Shown: in pieces, positions 47,890 to 56,279 of the stretch
Layout of the letters: each line of letters starts with the position of its first letter
How positions within the stretch are numbered: position 1 is the first letter of the stretch
NCBI GenBank assembly: GCA_947476325.1
Contig: CANJPZ010000009.1
Location: forward strand, 1-64,000
Direction: 5' to 3'
Length of the DNA: 64,000 nucleotides
From: Caulobacteraceae bacterium
Lineage (GTDB): Bacteria; Pseudomonadota; Alphaproteobacteria; Caulobacterales; Caulobacteraceae
Made by a program: the position numbers and the translations under genes
The notes under the pieces: model-generated
Told to the model about the DNA's origin: nothing
Database searches by the model: none
What the model saw: the letters and a program-made list of their open reading frames with translations, nothing else

Positions 47890-49374
47890 ATGGCACTTGT
47901 TCCCCTGCTCGACCTGCGCGCTCCCGAACCTCAGGGGATGGCGCACGCCCCCTCCAACATCGAGGCCGAACAGGCCCTGCTGGGCGTCATCCTGTTCGAC
48001 AACGCCGCCTACGAACGCCTCAGCGACCAGCTCAAGGCCAGCCACTTCTACGAACCCTTCCACGCCCGGCTGTTCGAGGCGATGGAGGACTATATCCACA
48101 AGGGTCAGCTGGCCGAGCCCATCGTGCTGATGGAGCGGTTCCGCAACGACCCGGCCTTCGAAGACTTAGGGGGCATCCGCTACCTCGCCGACCTGGTCGA
48201 CCGCGCCCCGCCGGCCGCCAACGCCGGCGACTATGGCCGTGTGATCTATGACCTGGCCCTGCGCCGCGACCTGATCCGTATCGGCGGCGAAGTGGCGGGC
48301 GCAGCCCTCAGCGATCCGGAAACCACGGCCCGCGACCAGATCGAACAGGCCGAGCAACAGCTCTACACCCTGGCCGAAACCGGCTCGGCCGCCTCGGGCA
48401 TGGTCGGGTTCGCCGAGGCCCTGCGCGGCGCCATCGACATGGCCGCCGAGGCCTATGACCGTGACGGAGGCCTGGCCGGCCTGTCCACCGGCCTGACCGA
48501 CCTGGACAAGATGCTGGGCGGCCTGCACCGCTCGGACCTGATCATCATCGCCGCCCGCCCCTCGATGGGCAAATCGGCCCTGGCGGCCAACATCGCCTTC
48601 CACGTCGCCCGAAACTACGCTTGGGAGCCGCAGCCGGACGGTACGAAGAAGACCGTCAACGGCGGGGTCGCCGCCTTCTTCAGCCTGGAAATGAGCGCCG
48701 AACAGCTGGCCATGCGGATCCTGGCCGAGGCCTCGGGAGTCTCGTCCGACCGCCTGCGCAAGGGCGAGATCGACGCCTCGGAATTCGGCCGCGTGCGCGA
48801 CGCGGCCATGGAAATCCAGGAAAGCCCGCTCTACATCGACGACACCGGCGGCCTGTCGATCGGCAAGATGGCCGCCCGCGCCCGGCGCCTGAAGCGCCGG
48901 ACCGGCCTTGACCTGATTGTCGTCGACTATCTCCAGTTGCTGACCACCGGCTCGACGGGCCGCAACGACAACCGCGTCCAGGAAGTCACCCAGGTCACCC
49001 AGGCCCTCAAAGCCCTGGCCAAGGAACTGGAAGTGCCCGTCATCGCCCTGGCCCAGCTCTCCCGCCAGGTCGAGAACCGCGACGACAAAAAGCCCCAGCT
49101 GGCCGACCTGCGTGAATCCGGCTCGATCGAACAGGACGCCGACGTGGTCATGTTCATCTACCGAGAAGCCTATTACCTCAGCCGCACCGAACCCACCGGA
49201 GATGCCGCCAAGCACCTGGAATGGCAGGAGAAAATGGACGCCGTCCAGAACGTCTCCGAGGTAATTATCGGCAAACAGCGCCACGGCCCGATCGGCACCA
49301 TCAAGCTGCACTTCAATGGCGAACTGACCAAGTTCGGAAACCTCGCCCGCGAGGGACGCTTCGAGCCGCGGTAG
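47890..49374 (+). CDS. dnaB: Replicative DNA helicase
   Basis: 494 residues, full length. N-terminal DnaB domain (APSNIEAEQALLGVILFDNA), then the RecA-like core: Walker A ARPSMGKSALAANIAFHVA, EMSAEQLAMRILAE, Walker B LIVVDYLQLL and ALAQLSRQVENR...DLRESGSIEQDADVV. No intein is present. It opens the dnaB-alr-radA-cvpA-purF string. Confidence 0.98.
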   Translation: MALVPLLDLRAPEPQGMAHAPSNIEAEQALLGVILFDNAAYERLSDQLKASHFYEPFHARLFEAMEDYIHKGQLAEPIVLMERFRNDPAFEDLGGIRYLADLVDRAPPAANAGDYGRVIYDLALRRDLIRIGGEVAGAALSDPETTARDQIEQAEQQLYTLAETGSAASGMVGFAEALRGAIDMAAEAYDRDGGLAGLSTGLTDLDKMLGGLHRSDLIIIAARPSMGKSALAANIAFHVARNYAWEPQPDGTKKTVNGGVAAFFSLEMSAEQLAMRILAEASGVSSDRLRKGEIDASEFGRVRDAAMEIQESPLYIDDTGGLSIGKMAARARRLKRRTGLDLIVVDYLQLLTTGSTGRNDNRVQEVTQVTQALKALAKELEVPVIALAQLSRQVENRDDKKPQLADLRESGSIEQDADVVMFIYREAYYLSRTEPTGDAAKHLEWQEKMDAVQNVSEVIIGKQRHGPIGTIKLHFNGELTKFGNLAREGRFEPR

Positions 49375-49396
49375 TCGAAAGACCGCCTACCAAACA

Positions 49397-49449
49397 CCTC
49401 CCCCGCCTCATGGGGGAGGCAGTCCTCCAAAGCGCTTGCGCAGGAGGAC
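49397..49449. repeat. Double-hairpin dispersed repeat after dnaB
   Basis: CCTCCCCC/GGGGGAGG (49397-49404 with 49412-49419) is followed by GTCCTCC/GGAGGAC (49422-49428 with 49443-49449). This two-stem layout is typical of intergenic repeats in Caulobacterales. It may also act as the dnaB 3' hairpin. Confidence 0.8.
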
Positions 49450-49523
49450 AGAGGGGGCAAGCTCCACGCGCCAGCGGCAAGGCAGCGGAATTGCACCCAG
49501 CCTAGGCCTGTCACCATATAGTC

Positions 49524-49546
49524 CAATGCATTAGTAAAAAGCATTG
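49524..49546. promoter_or_regulatory. Candidate autoregulatory operator of the HTH gene
   Basis: CAATGC (49524-49529) and GCATTG (49541-49546) form a perfect inverted repeat. The left half is also part of an 8-bp palindrome AATGCATT (49525-49532). This AT-rich patch lies 57 bases before the HTH gene start in otherwise GC-rich DNA, as expected for an antitoxin-type operator. Confidence 0.4.
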
Positions 49547-49602
49547 CCGTAAGCCGGACGCTGAACCAGTCTTCTGGTCGAGACATTCAGGTGGAAAGAT
49601 CC

Positions 49603-49899
49603 ATGACCCAGGTGGCAGACAGCATCCGGCGCGGCCTCGAACAGGCCGTAGCCTTTGCCGATGGCAAGGCCGATCTGACAGCCTATCGGGTCCACATTCC
49701 CGCCACCATCGATGTAAAGGCGATCCGCACGAAACTTGGCCTGACCCAGCAAGCCTTCGCCGGCCAGTTCGGCTTCAACATCCACACCCTGCGCCACTGG
49801 GAGCAGGGCTTGCGCCAACCCGAAGGCCCGGCGCGCGCCTACTTGCTGGTCATCGAACGTGCGCCCAGGACGGTGCAGAAGGCGCTGCAAGCGGCTTAG
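49603..49899 (+). CDS. HigA/NadS-like HTH antitoxin-type regulator, no toxin partner
   Basis: 98 residues from the ATG at 49603. The C-terminal half is a Cro/XRE helix-turn-helix of the HigA/NadS type: IRTKLGLTQQAFAGQFGFNI and HTLRHWEQGLRQPEGPARAY, followed by LLVIERAPRTVQKAL. Such genes usually follow a RelE/HigB toxin gene; here the 228 bases upstream hold only a repeat and the dnaB end. It is therefore an orphan antitoxin or a stand-alone repressor, inserted between dnaB and alr. Confidence 0.85.
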   Translation: MTQVADSIRRGLEQAVAFADGKADLTAYRVHIPATIDVKAIRTKLGLTQQAFAGQFGFNIHTLRHWEQGLRQPEGPARAYLLVIERAPRTVQKALQAA

Positions 49900-49923
49900 C
49901 CCGAACCGCGCTAGTCTGGTGCC

Positions 49924-50970
49924 ATGAGTCGCCTGACCATCGACCTTGACGCCTTGGCGCACAACCACGCCATCCTGACGGCTGCGTCGCCCTCAGCCCA
50001 GGTCGCGCCTGTCATCAAGGCCGACGGCTATGGCCTTGGCGCTGGCCCCGTCGCGCGGCGGCTGTGGGCGCAGGGCGCGCGCACCTTCTTCATCGCCCGG
50101 CTTGAGGAAGGCGAGGCCCTGCGCCACGAACTGGGCGCGCGCGACGCCGCGATCATGGTGCTCGACGGCCTGACGCCCGGCTCGGCCGGCCGCCTGCGCG
50201 CCGCCGGGCTCACGCCGGTTCTCAACGCCATGGACCAGGTCGCCGAATGGACAGGTGACGACCTCGTCCTGCACTTCGACACCGGCATGAACCGCATGGG
50301 CCTGAGCGCTGCGGACGCCCGCGCCCTGGCCGCCGCCGGCGTCCAGCCTGGTCTTATCATGAGCCACCTGGGCAGCGCCGCAGATCCCGCCGATCCGCGC
50401 AACGCCCTCCAGCTCGCCCGCTTCAAGGCGATCACCGCCCTCTTCCCGGCCGCTCGCGCCAGTCTGGCCGCCTCATCGGGCATCTACCTTGGCCCGGACT
50501 ATCACTTCGACATGGTCCGCCCCGGCATCAGCCTGTTCGGCGGCGGGCCGCGCGAGGTCCCTGATCCCGACTTTCGCGCCGTCGCCACCCTGACCGCGCC
50601 GATCCTGCAGTTCCGTGACCTGAAGGGGGGCGATCAGGCCGGTTATGGCTCGACCTTCACCGCGCCCCACGACATGCGCCTAGTCATCCTCGGCTGCGGT
50701 TATGCCGACGGCATCCTGCGCACCGCGCACAAAGGCGGCGCTGTGGCATACGTCAAAGGTCGGGCCGCGCCCTTTGTCTTTGTGACCATGGACCTGATCG
50801 CCGTCGATGTGAGCAGCCACCCGCCCCTGCGGATCGGCGATGCGGTCGAACTGCTCGGCGACAACGCACCGCTGGATGACCTGGCCGCCGCCGCCGGCTC
50901 GGTCGCCCACGAATGCCTTGTGCGGCTGGGCTCACGGGGCGTGCGGGAATTTGTCGGCCCTGACAAATAA
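49924..50970 (+). CDS. alr: Alanine racemase
   Basis: Makes D-alanine for peptidoglycan. 348 residues. PLP-lysine in VIKADGYGLGAGPVARRL near residue 37, HFDTGMNRMGL, RPGISLFGGGP, and the catalytic tyrosine region GYGSTFTAPHDMRLVILGCG. Starts 25 bases after the HTH gene and may be co-transcribed with it. Confidence 0.96.
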   Translation: MSRLTIDLDALAHNHAILTAASPSAQVAPVIKADGYGLGAGPVARRLWAQGARTFFIARLEEGEALRHELGARDAAIMVLDGLTPGSAGRLRAAGLTPVLNAMDQVAEWTGDDLVLHFDTGMNRMGLSAADARALAAAGVQPGLIMSHLGSAADPADPRNALQLARFKAITALFPAARASLAASSGIYLGPDYHFDMVRPGISLFGGGPREVPDPDFRAVATLTAPILQFRDLKGGDQAGYGSTFTAPHDMRLVILGCGYADGILRTAHKGGAVAYVKGRAAPFVFVTMDLIAVDVSSHPPLRIGDAVELLGDNAPLDDLAAAAGSVAHECLVRLGSRGVREFVGPDK

Positions 50971-51012
50971 CGTTGAAAACAGCGCCACAATATGCGCGTC
51001 ATTCAGCCCTAT

Positions 51013-51041
51013 TGAATCGCGGTCTGTTCAGACCCAATTCA
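51013..51041. repeat. Nested palindrome between alr and the low-complexity gene
   Basis: GGTCT-GTTC-AGACC (51021-51034) sits inside a further inverted pair TGAAT/ATTCA (51013-51017 with 51037-51041). It may be an alr 3' hairpin or an operator for the next gene. Confidence 0.45.
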
Positions 51042-51101
51042 TCGACGCAAGACTAGGGTCAAACTACGGATCGATTCGAATTCTGTAAGAGGAAATACAA
51101 C

Positions 51102-51449
51102 ATGCGCATCATTGCACGCCTGGCGACAGCTGCTGCGACAGCGGGAATGGTCATCGGCCTGGCCTCGGCCAGCAGCGCCCAGACCCCGGCGCCCCCCGCC
51201 GCCCCGGCCGCGGCCAAGCCCACCACGGCGACCAAACCGACCACCGCGACCAAGCCGACCACGGCTGAAAAACCCGCGACCGACGCCGCAGCTCCTGCTG
51301 CTGACGGTACGGCGGCGCCTGCGGCGGCCGGGACTGGCAAGCCTGCCGCTCCGGCCGGCGACGCCGCGCCACCGGCCGCTGGCGGAACCAAACCCACCGC
51401 GCCGGCCGCTCCGGCCGGTGGCGGCAAGCCCGCTGCGCCTGCGACCTAA
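51102..51449 (+). CDS. Exported Ala/Pro/Thr-rich low-complexity protein
   Basis: 115 residues after AAGAGGAAATACAAC. Signal peptide (IARLATAAATAGMVIGLASA, cleaved near SSA-QT). The mature 85 residues are almost only Ala, Pro, Thr, Lys and Gly, including three 6-residue KPTTAT-type repeats. It is disordered by composition and probably periplasmic or envelope-associated. No family is recognised. Upstream is the nested palindrome. Confidence 0.7.
   Translation: MRIIARLATAAATAGMVIGLASASSAQTPAPPAAPAAAKPTTATKPTTATKPTTAEKPATDAAAPAADGTAAPAAAGTGKPAAPAGDAAPPAAGGTKPTAPAAPAGGGKPAAPAT
51216..51269. repeat. 18-base tandem repeat, three copies
   Basis: Three in-frame 18-base units encode KPTTAT, KPTTAT and KPTTAE inside the low-complexity exported protein. 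The bases differ slightly between units. Confidence 0.75.
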
Positions 51450-51480
51450 AAATACTTTCCGGATCAGCGATGGCCTAGGG

Positions 51481-52681
51481 TCAGCCCCTGGCCATCGCCT
51501 CCAACCGGTCAACCGGCACCGCGTTCACGGCGGCTTTCATGTCGTCCATGGAAACATGGCTGCCATCGGCTTCGACCATGAACCGGCTTCCGACCAGAAC
51601 GCTGTATTTGCCGTTATTGCTGTCCTTGTGAAATTCCTCGGTCGTCATACGGCCGTTGATCGTCGAGACCTTTTCATAGCTGGTCGCCGTTTCGCGGTTG
51701 GCGTTGACCTTGACCATACCGGCCATGGCGCCGGCCACACCGAGATCCGAGACTGTCAGCTCAACGCGGCTGTCGCCCTTCTCGTAGATACCCTTCGCCG
51801 TCGAAGCATTCATCACCCCGGCTGCGCCGCCGGCGCTGGACACTTCGGTTCTTGAATACCCGGGCAAGGTCGCCGGCAGCAGGGCCTGCAACGAGGCCGG
51901 ATCGGTCGCCGCAGCGCCTTTGCCTTCGGCGGCGGCCTTCATCTGCTCAGCCATGTCCTTCATCTGCTCGGCGGCCTGGTTGACGTTCACCGAGCCCTCG
52001 CCATTGGGCAGCTTGATGGTCAGGTTGTTATGGCCGATGCCGCCCAAGACTGAACCCGCCCGCATGACGCCCAGCGGCAGGTTGGCCACAAAACCGATCA
52101 GGAGCGCGCAGACGCAACCGACGATGATCACCACCGCCGTGTAGCCGGGCCCCTTGTCCTCAGGCGCCTTCATCAACGTCCGCAGGCCAAGGTGGAAAAC
52201 GAAAATGGTGTAGACGGCCGCCGCCAGGACAACCAGCCAGCCAAGGATCGGGACAATGGTCGCCAGCGAGGCAACCCAGACCGCAGTTGGCGCATAGGCG
52301 GCCACCTTGATGGCCTGCATCTTGTCTGGCGGCGCCAAAGCTGGGCGCGAAAGCGTTGATCAGCAGGGCCAGAACATAGACCATCGCCAGCGACAGACCG
52401 TAGTTGATGACCGCCGAAACAATGGCGAATATCGGCGAAATACCCACGGCGACGCCGAAGACCCCGCCAAGGGAGCCCAGAACCGAGGTCAGGAACAGGG
52501 TGGTGATCAGACCAAGAATGGCAGGAATGGCCGCCAGGATCATCACATAGCCCGTATAGAGCCCCTGGGTCGTCGCGTGTTCTGGATCGATCACCTCCCA
52601 TTCCGACCTTGGCCTCGTGATGAGGCCAGTCACGCGACCGATCAATCCGGAACTGGATCCGTTACCTGGTGCAACACTCAT
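51481..52681 (-). pseudogene. Yip1-domain membrane protein gene with a one-base frameshift
   Basis: ATG at 52681 after GGGAGG: MSVAPGNGSSSGLIGRVTGL, RSEWEVIDPEHATTQGLYTG, several helices, then LLINAFAPSFGA. Just there (about 52325-52345) the coding frame changes: the homologous continuation PPDKMQAIKVAAYAPTAVWV is one frame over. It runs on through more helices (IFVFHLGLRTLMKAPEDKG) and a soluble C-terminal domain to 51481. The total span is 3n+1, so one extra base explains it; intact length would be 399 residues. The C-terminal part alone has only a TTG start inside the shift region. Confidence 0.85.
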
Positions 52682-52794
52682 AGCGCCCTCCCATGGACAA
52701 CAGCGTTCTCTCAAGCTTGACGCTACACCAGACCTGAGGGTTTGCAACAAAGCGCCTATGCTGGTCCCGTGACGAATCGGCGAACCCCCTCCTG

Positions 52795-54165
52795 ATGGCC
52801 CGCGACGGCGCGACCTACGTCTGCCAGTCTTGCGGCGCGGTTCACTCCAAGTGGGCCGGCCAGTGCAGCGCGTGCGGCGCATGGAACAGCCTGGTCGAGG
52901 AACTGACCGCCCGCCCGCCCGGCACCCTGGCGCCGACCCGCGCCACCAAAACCCGCGGCCTGAAATTCTCGGGCCTTGAGGCTGAAACCCTGGCGCCGCC
53001 GCGCATCGAGACCGGCGTGTCCGAATTCGACCGGGTCTGCGGCAGCGGGGTGGTGCCAGGCTCAGCCATCCTGATCGGCGGCGATCCCGGCGTCGGCAAG
53101 TCCACCCTGCTGCTTCAGGTCTGCGGCGAGGCGGCCGCCCGCGGCGCATCCTGCGCCTATATCTCGGGCGAGGAAGCGGCCGAACAGATCCGCGCCCGCG
53201 CCGCCCGCATGGGCTTTTCGCAAGCCCCCGTCAGCCTGGCCGCCGAGACCTCGATCCGCGACATCGTCGACGGCCTCAAGCGCGAGAAGTTCGACCTTGT
53301 GGTCATCGACTCCATCCAGACCCTGTGGAGCGACGCCCACGAGGCCGGTCCCGGCTCGGTCACCCAGGTGCGCAGCTGCGTGGCCGAACTGGTGCGTCTG
53401 GCCAAGAAGCAGAACGTGGCCGTCCTGCTGGTCGGCCACGTCACCAAGGACGGCCAGATCGCCGGTCCGCGCGTCGTCGAGCACATGGTCGATGCGGTAC
53501 TCTCGTTCGAGGGCGAGCGCGGCTATCCCTTCCGCATTCTGCGCGCCGCCAAGAACCGCTTCGGCGCCACCGACGAAATCGGCGTCTTCGAGATGGTCGA
53601 GGCGGGCCTGCGCGAGGTCAAGAACCCCTCGGCCCTGTTCCTTGGCGATTCCGGCCAGCGGGCGGCTGGCGCTGCGGTGTTTGCCGGCATGGAAGGCTCG
53701 CGCCCCGTGCTGGTCGAGTTCCAGGCCCTGGCGGCGCCCTCGGCCTATGGCACGCCGCGCCGCGCCGTCGTCGGCTGGGACTCTGGGCGCCTGGCCATGG
53801 TGCTGGCCGTGCTCGAAGCGCGCTGCGGCATCTCGTTCGCCCAGCGCGATGTCTATCTGAACGTCGCCGGCGGCCTGCGCATCAACGAGCCGGCCGCCGA
53901 CCTGGCCGCCGCCGCGGCCCTGGCCTCGTCCGCCCTCGACGTCGCCCTGCCCCAGGACTGTGTCGTCTTCGGCGAGGTCAGCCTGTCGGGCGAGGTCCGC
54001 TCGGTCCCGCGCATGGAGGCCCGCCTCAAGGAAGCGGCCAAACTGGGCTTTCGTCGCGCGCTCGGCCCCCTGGGCGCGGTCGAGGGCGCGCCCATACCGG
54101 TGACCGGTGTCGGCCGCCTGGCGGATGCGATTTCGCGGATCGGCGAGGAGCGTTGGAACAGCTGA
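52795..54165 (+). CDS. radA: DNA repair protein RadA
   Basis: 456 residues. C4 zinc finger YVCQSCGAVHSKWAGQCSAC, RecA-like core with Walker A GGDPGVGKSTLLLQV, RadA-specific AKNRFGATDEIGVFEM, and a Lon-like C-terminal domain (VYLNVAGGLRINEPAADLA, SGEVRSVPRMEARLKEA). Aids branch migration in recombination. The stop overlaps the cvpA start by one base. Confidence 0.97.
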   Translation: MARDGATYVCQSCGAVHSKWAGQCSACGAWNSLVEELTARPPGTLAPTRATKTRGLKFSGLEAETLAPPRIETGVSEFDRVCGSGVVPGSAILIGGDPGVGKSTLLLQVCGEAAARGASCAYISGEEAAEQIRARAARMGFSQAPVSLAAETSIRDIVDGLKREKFDLVVIDSIQTLWSDAHEAGPGSVTQVRSCVAELVRLAKKQNVAVLLVGHVTKDGQIAGPRVVEHMVDAVLSFEGERGYPFRILRAAKNRFGATDEIGVFEMVEAGLREVKNPSALFLGDSGQRAAGAAVFAGMEGSRPVLVEFQALAAPSAYGTPRRAVVGWDSGRLAMVLAVLEARCGISFAQRDVYLNVAGGLRINEPAADLAAAAALASSALDVALPQDCVVFGEVSLSGEVRSVPRMEARLKEAAKLGFRRALGPLGAVEGAPIPVTGVGRLADAISRIGEERWNS

Positions 54166-54728
54166 TGTTCGACATCCTGGTCGTCCTGGTTCTGGTTGTC
54201 TCGGCGATCTTCGGTTTCGTGCGCGGCGCCACGCGTGAGCTGGTTTCGGTCCTGGCCTTCCTGGCCGCTGTCGCCGCGGCCATCGCCGCGCTCCACTATA
54301 CCTCGCCCTTCATTATGGCCATGGTCGAGACCGAGTGGGTGGCCAAGTCCATCGCCCTGCTGCTGGTCTTTCTGGCCGTCTACATCGCGCTTCGCCTGCT
54401 GGGCGGCGCCCTGGCCCGCCGCGTCCACGAGACAGAGCTTGGCTCACTGGACCGCATCGTTGGCCTCGGCTTTGGCCTGGTCCGCGCTGTCGTCGTGCTG
54501 GGCGTCTTCAACCTGGTGTTCCATGCCGCCGTGCCGGTCGAATCCACCCCGCCCTGGGTGGTCGGCGCACGCCTCTATCCCCTGACCGAAACCGCCGCCG
54601 AAGCCCTGCGCACCCTCGCGCCGAAGGGCATTCTGGTGGCAGGCAAGGTCGCCCCTGCCCTCAAACGCGCCGTCACCATAAGCGTCGATACGCCGCCCGG
54701 AGAAAAGGGCGACAAAGCCGGCAAATGA
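54165..54728 (+). CDS. cvpA: CvpA family membrane protein
   Basis: 187 residues; the start MFDILVVLVLVVSAIFGFVR overlaps the radA stop (TGATG). Four hydrophobic helices with the conserved RGATRELVSVLAFLAAV and GSLDRIVGLGFGLVRAVVV segments. The family was named for colicin V production; its cellular role is not settled. The cvpA-purF pair is widely conserved. Confidence 0.94.
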   Translation: MFDILVVLVLVVSAIFGFVRGATRELVSVLAFLAAVAAAIAALHYTSPFIMAMVETEWVAKSIALLLVFLAVYIALRLLGGALARRVHETELGSLDRIVGLGFGLVRAVVVLGVFNLVFHAAVPVESTPPWVVGARLYPLTETAAEALRTLAPKGILVAGKVAPALKRAVTISVDTPPGEKGDKAGK

Positions 54729-54782
54729 CGGTATGACCCGCGCGCTCACAAATGACCGGCCGACACGTTTGGAGACGTCGCA

Positions 54783-56279
54783 TTGACGACTGACAGCCCA
54801 ACGCCATTTCCCGTAGTGGAAGGGCGCGATCCCGACGATGACCGGCCGCGTCTCGAATGCGGCGTGTTCGGTGTCTTCGACACCCCCGAAGCCAGCGCGG
54901 TCACCGCCCTTGGCCTGCACGCCCTGCAGCATCGCGGCCAGGAAGCCTGCGGCATCGCCACCTTCGACGGCCAGCGCTTCTATACCGAGCGCCACTCCGG
55001 CCTGGTGGGCGACGCCTTCACGGGCCAGGATCTGGTCCAGCGCATGCCCGGCCGCTCGGCCATCGGCCACACCCGCTATTCCACCGCCGGCGGCAGCGTC
55101 CTGCGCAACATCCAGCCGATGTTCGCCGACCTCGAGATCGGCGGCGTGGCGATCGGCCACAACGGCAACCTGACCAATTTTCTCACCCTGCGCGAACAGC
55201 TGGTCCAGCAGGGCGCCATCTTCCAGTCGACGTCGGATTCCGAGGTCATCCTGCACCTCATCGCCCGCTCGAGGCGCGGCCGGTTCATGGACCGCTTCAT
55301 CGACGCCCTGACCCAGATCGAGGGCGGCTACGCCCTCGTCGCCCTGACCAACAAGAAGCTGATCGGCGCCCGCGATCCGCTCGGCATCCGCCCCCTGGTC
55401 ATCGGCGATCTGAACGGCAAGCCGGTGCTGGCCTCCGAGACCTGCGCGCTGGACATGATCGGCGCCCGCTTTGTCCGCGATGTCGAACACGGCGAAGTCG
55501 TGGTCTTCGACGCCGACGGGGTCGAGACCCTGCGCCCCTTCCCCACCGCCCGGGCCCGGCCGTGCGTCTTCGAGTACGTCTACTTCGCCCGCCCCGACAG
55601 CGTCGTGAACGGCCATTCGATCTACAATGTCCGCAAGCGCATGGGCCAACGCCTCGCCGAAGAGTGCGCCCCCATCGCCGACATTGTCGTGCCCGTGCCC
55701 GACTCCGGCATTCCTGCCGCACTGGGATTTTCGCAGGCCAGCGGCATGCCCTTCGAAGTGGGCATCATCCGCAACCACTACATCGGCCGCACCTTCATCC
55801 AGCCGACCCAGAGCGTGCGCGAACTGGGTGTGCGCATGAAGCACAGCCCCAACCGCGCCGCCATCGAGGGCAAGCGCGTCGTGCTCATCGACGATTCCAT
55901 CGTGCGCGGCACCACCAGCCGCAAGATCGTGCGCATGGTGCGTGAGGCTGGCGCCGCCGAGGTTCACCTGCGCTCGGCCTCGCCCCAGATCATGTGGCCC
56001 GATTTCTACGGCATCGACATGCCCGATCGCGAACACCTGCTGGCCGCCAGCAAGACCATGGCCGAAATGACCAAATTCCTCGAGGTCGACAGCCTGGGCT
56101 TCCTGTCGGTCGATGGCCTCTACTGGGCCATGGGCGAAGGCCCGCGCGACGCCCAGAACCCGACCTTCACCGACCACTATTTCACCGGCGACTACCCAAC
56201 CCGCCTGCTCGATCGCGAAATCGCCGAAGGCCGCAACGACACCGTCGACCGCCAGCTGTCCCTGCTGGTCAGTGGGTAG
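54783..56279 (+). CDS. purF: Amidophosphoribosyltransferase
   Basis: First committed step of purine synthesis. 498 residues. The start is a TTG after GGAG; no ATG precedes the catalytic region. The glutaminase nucleophile Cys26 is in RLECGVFGVFD, so a 25-residue propeptide is removed. PRPP loop VVLIDDSIVRGTTSRK is intact. At the position of a [4Fe-4S] ligand in the Bacillus type (hPCFYGID) this protein has WPDFYGID, so no cluster is expected. Confidence 0.97.
   Translation: MTTDSPTPFPVVEGRDPDDDRPRLECGVFGVFDTPEASAVTALGLHALQHRGQEACGIATFDGQRFYTERHSGLVGDAFTGQDLVQRMPGRSAIGHTRYSTAGGSVLRNIQPMFADLEIGGVAIGHNGNLTNFLTLREQLVQQGAIFQSTSDSEVILHLIARSRRGRFMDRFIDALTQIEGGYALVALTNKKLIGARDPLGIRPLVIGDLNGKPVLASETCALDMIGARFVRDVEHGEVVVFDADGVETLRPFPTARARPCVFEYVYFARPDSVVNGHSIYNVRKRMGQRLAEECAPIADIVVPVPDSGIPAALGFSQASGMPFEVGIIRNHYIGRTFIQPTQSVRELGVRMKHSPNRAAIEGKRVVLIDDSIVRGTTSRKIVRMVREAGAAEVHLRSASPQIMWPDFYGIDMPDREHLLAASKTMAEMTKFLEVDSLGFLSVDGLYWAMGEGPRDAQNPTFTDHYFTGDYPTRLLDREIAEGRNDTVDRQLSLLVSG

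Noticed and set aside
48166-49311. 381-codon minus-strand frame
   Set aside because: Antisense to dnaB; shadow of a certain gene.
53325-54164. N-terminal extension of cvpA
   Set aside because: The open frame upstream of 54165 lies inside radA and has Arg/Gly/Pro-rich shadow composition; CvpA starts at MFDILVV.
54444-56177. 577-codon open frame on the minus strand
   Set aside because: It lies antisense to purF and cvpA, which are certain. Long antisense frames are common in GC-rich DNA; the composition (Gly/Ala/Asp/His/Arg-rich) is that of a shadow frame.
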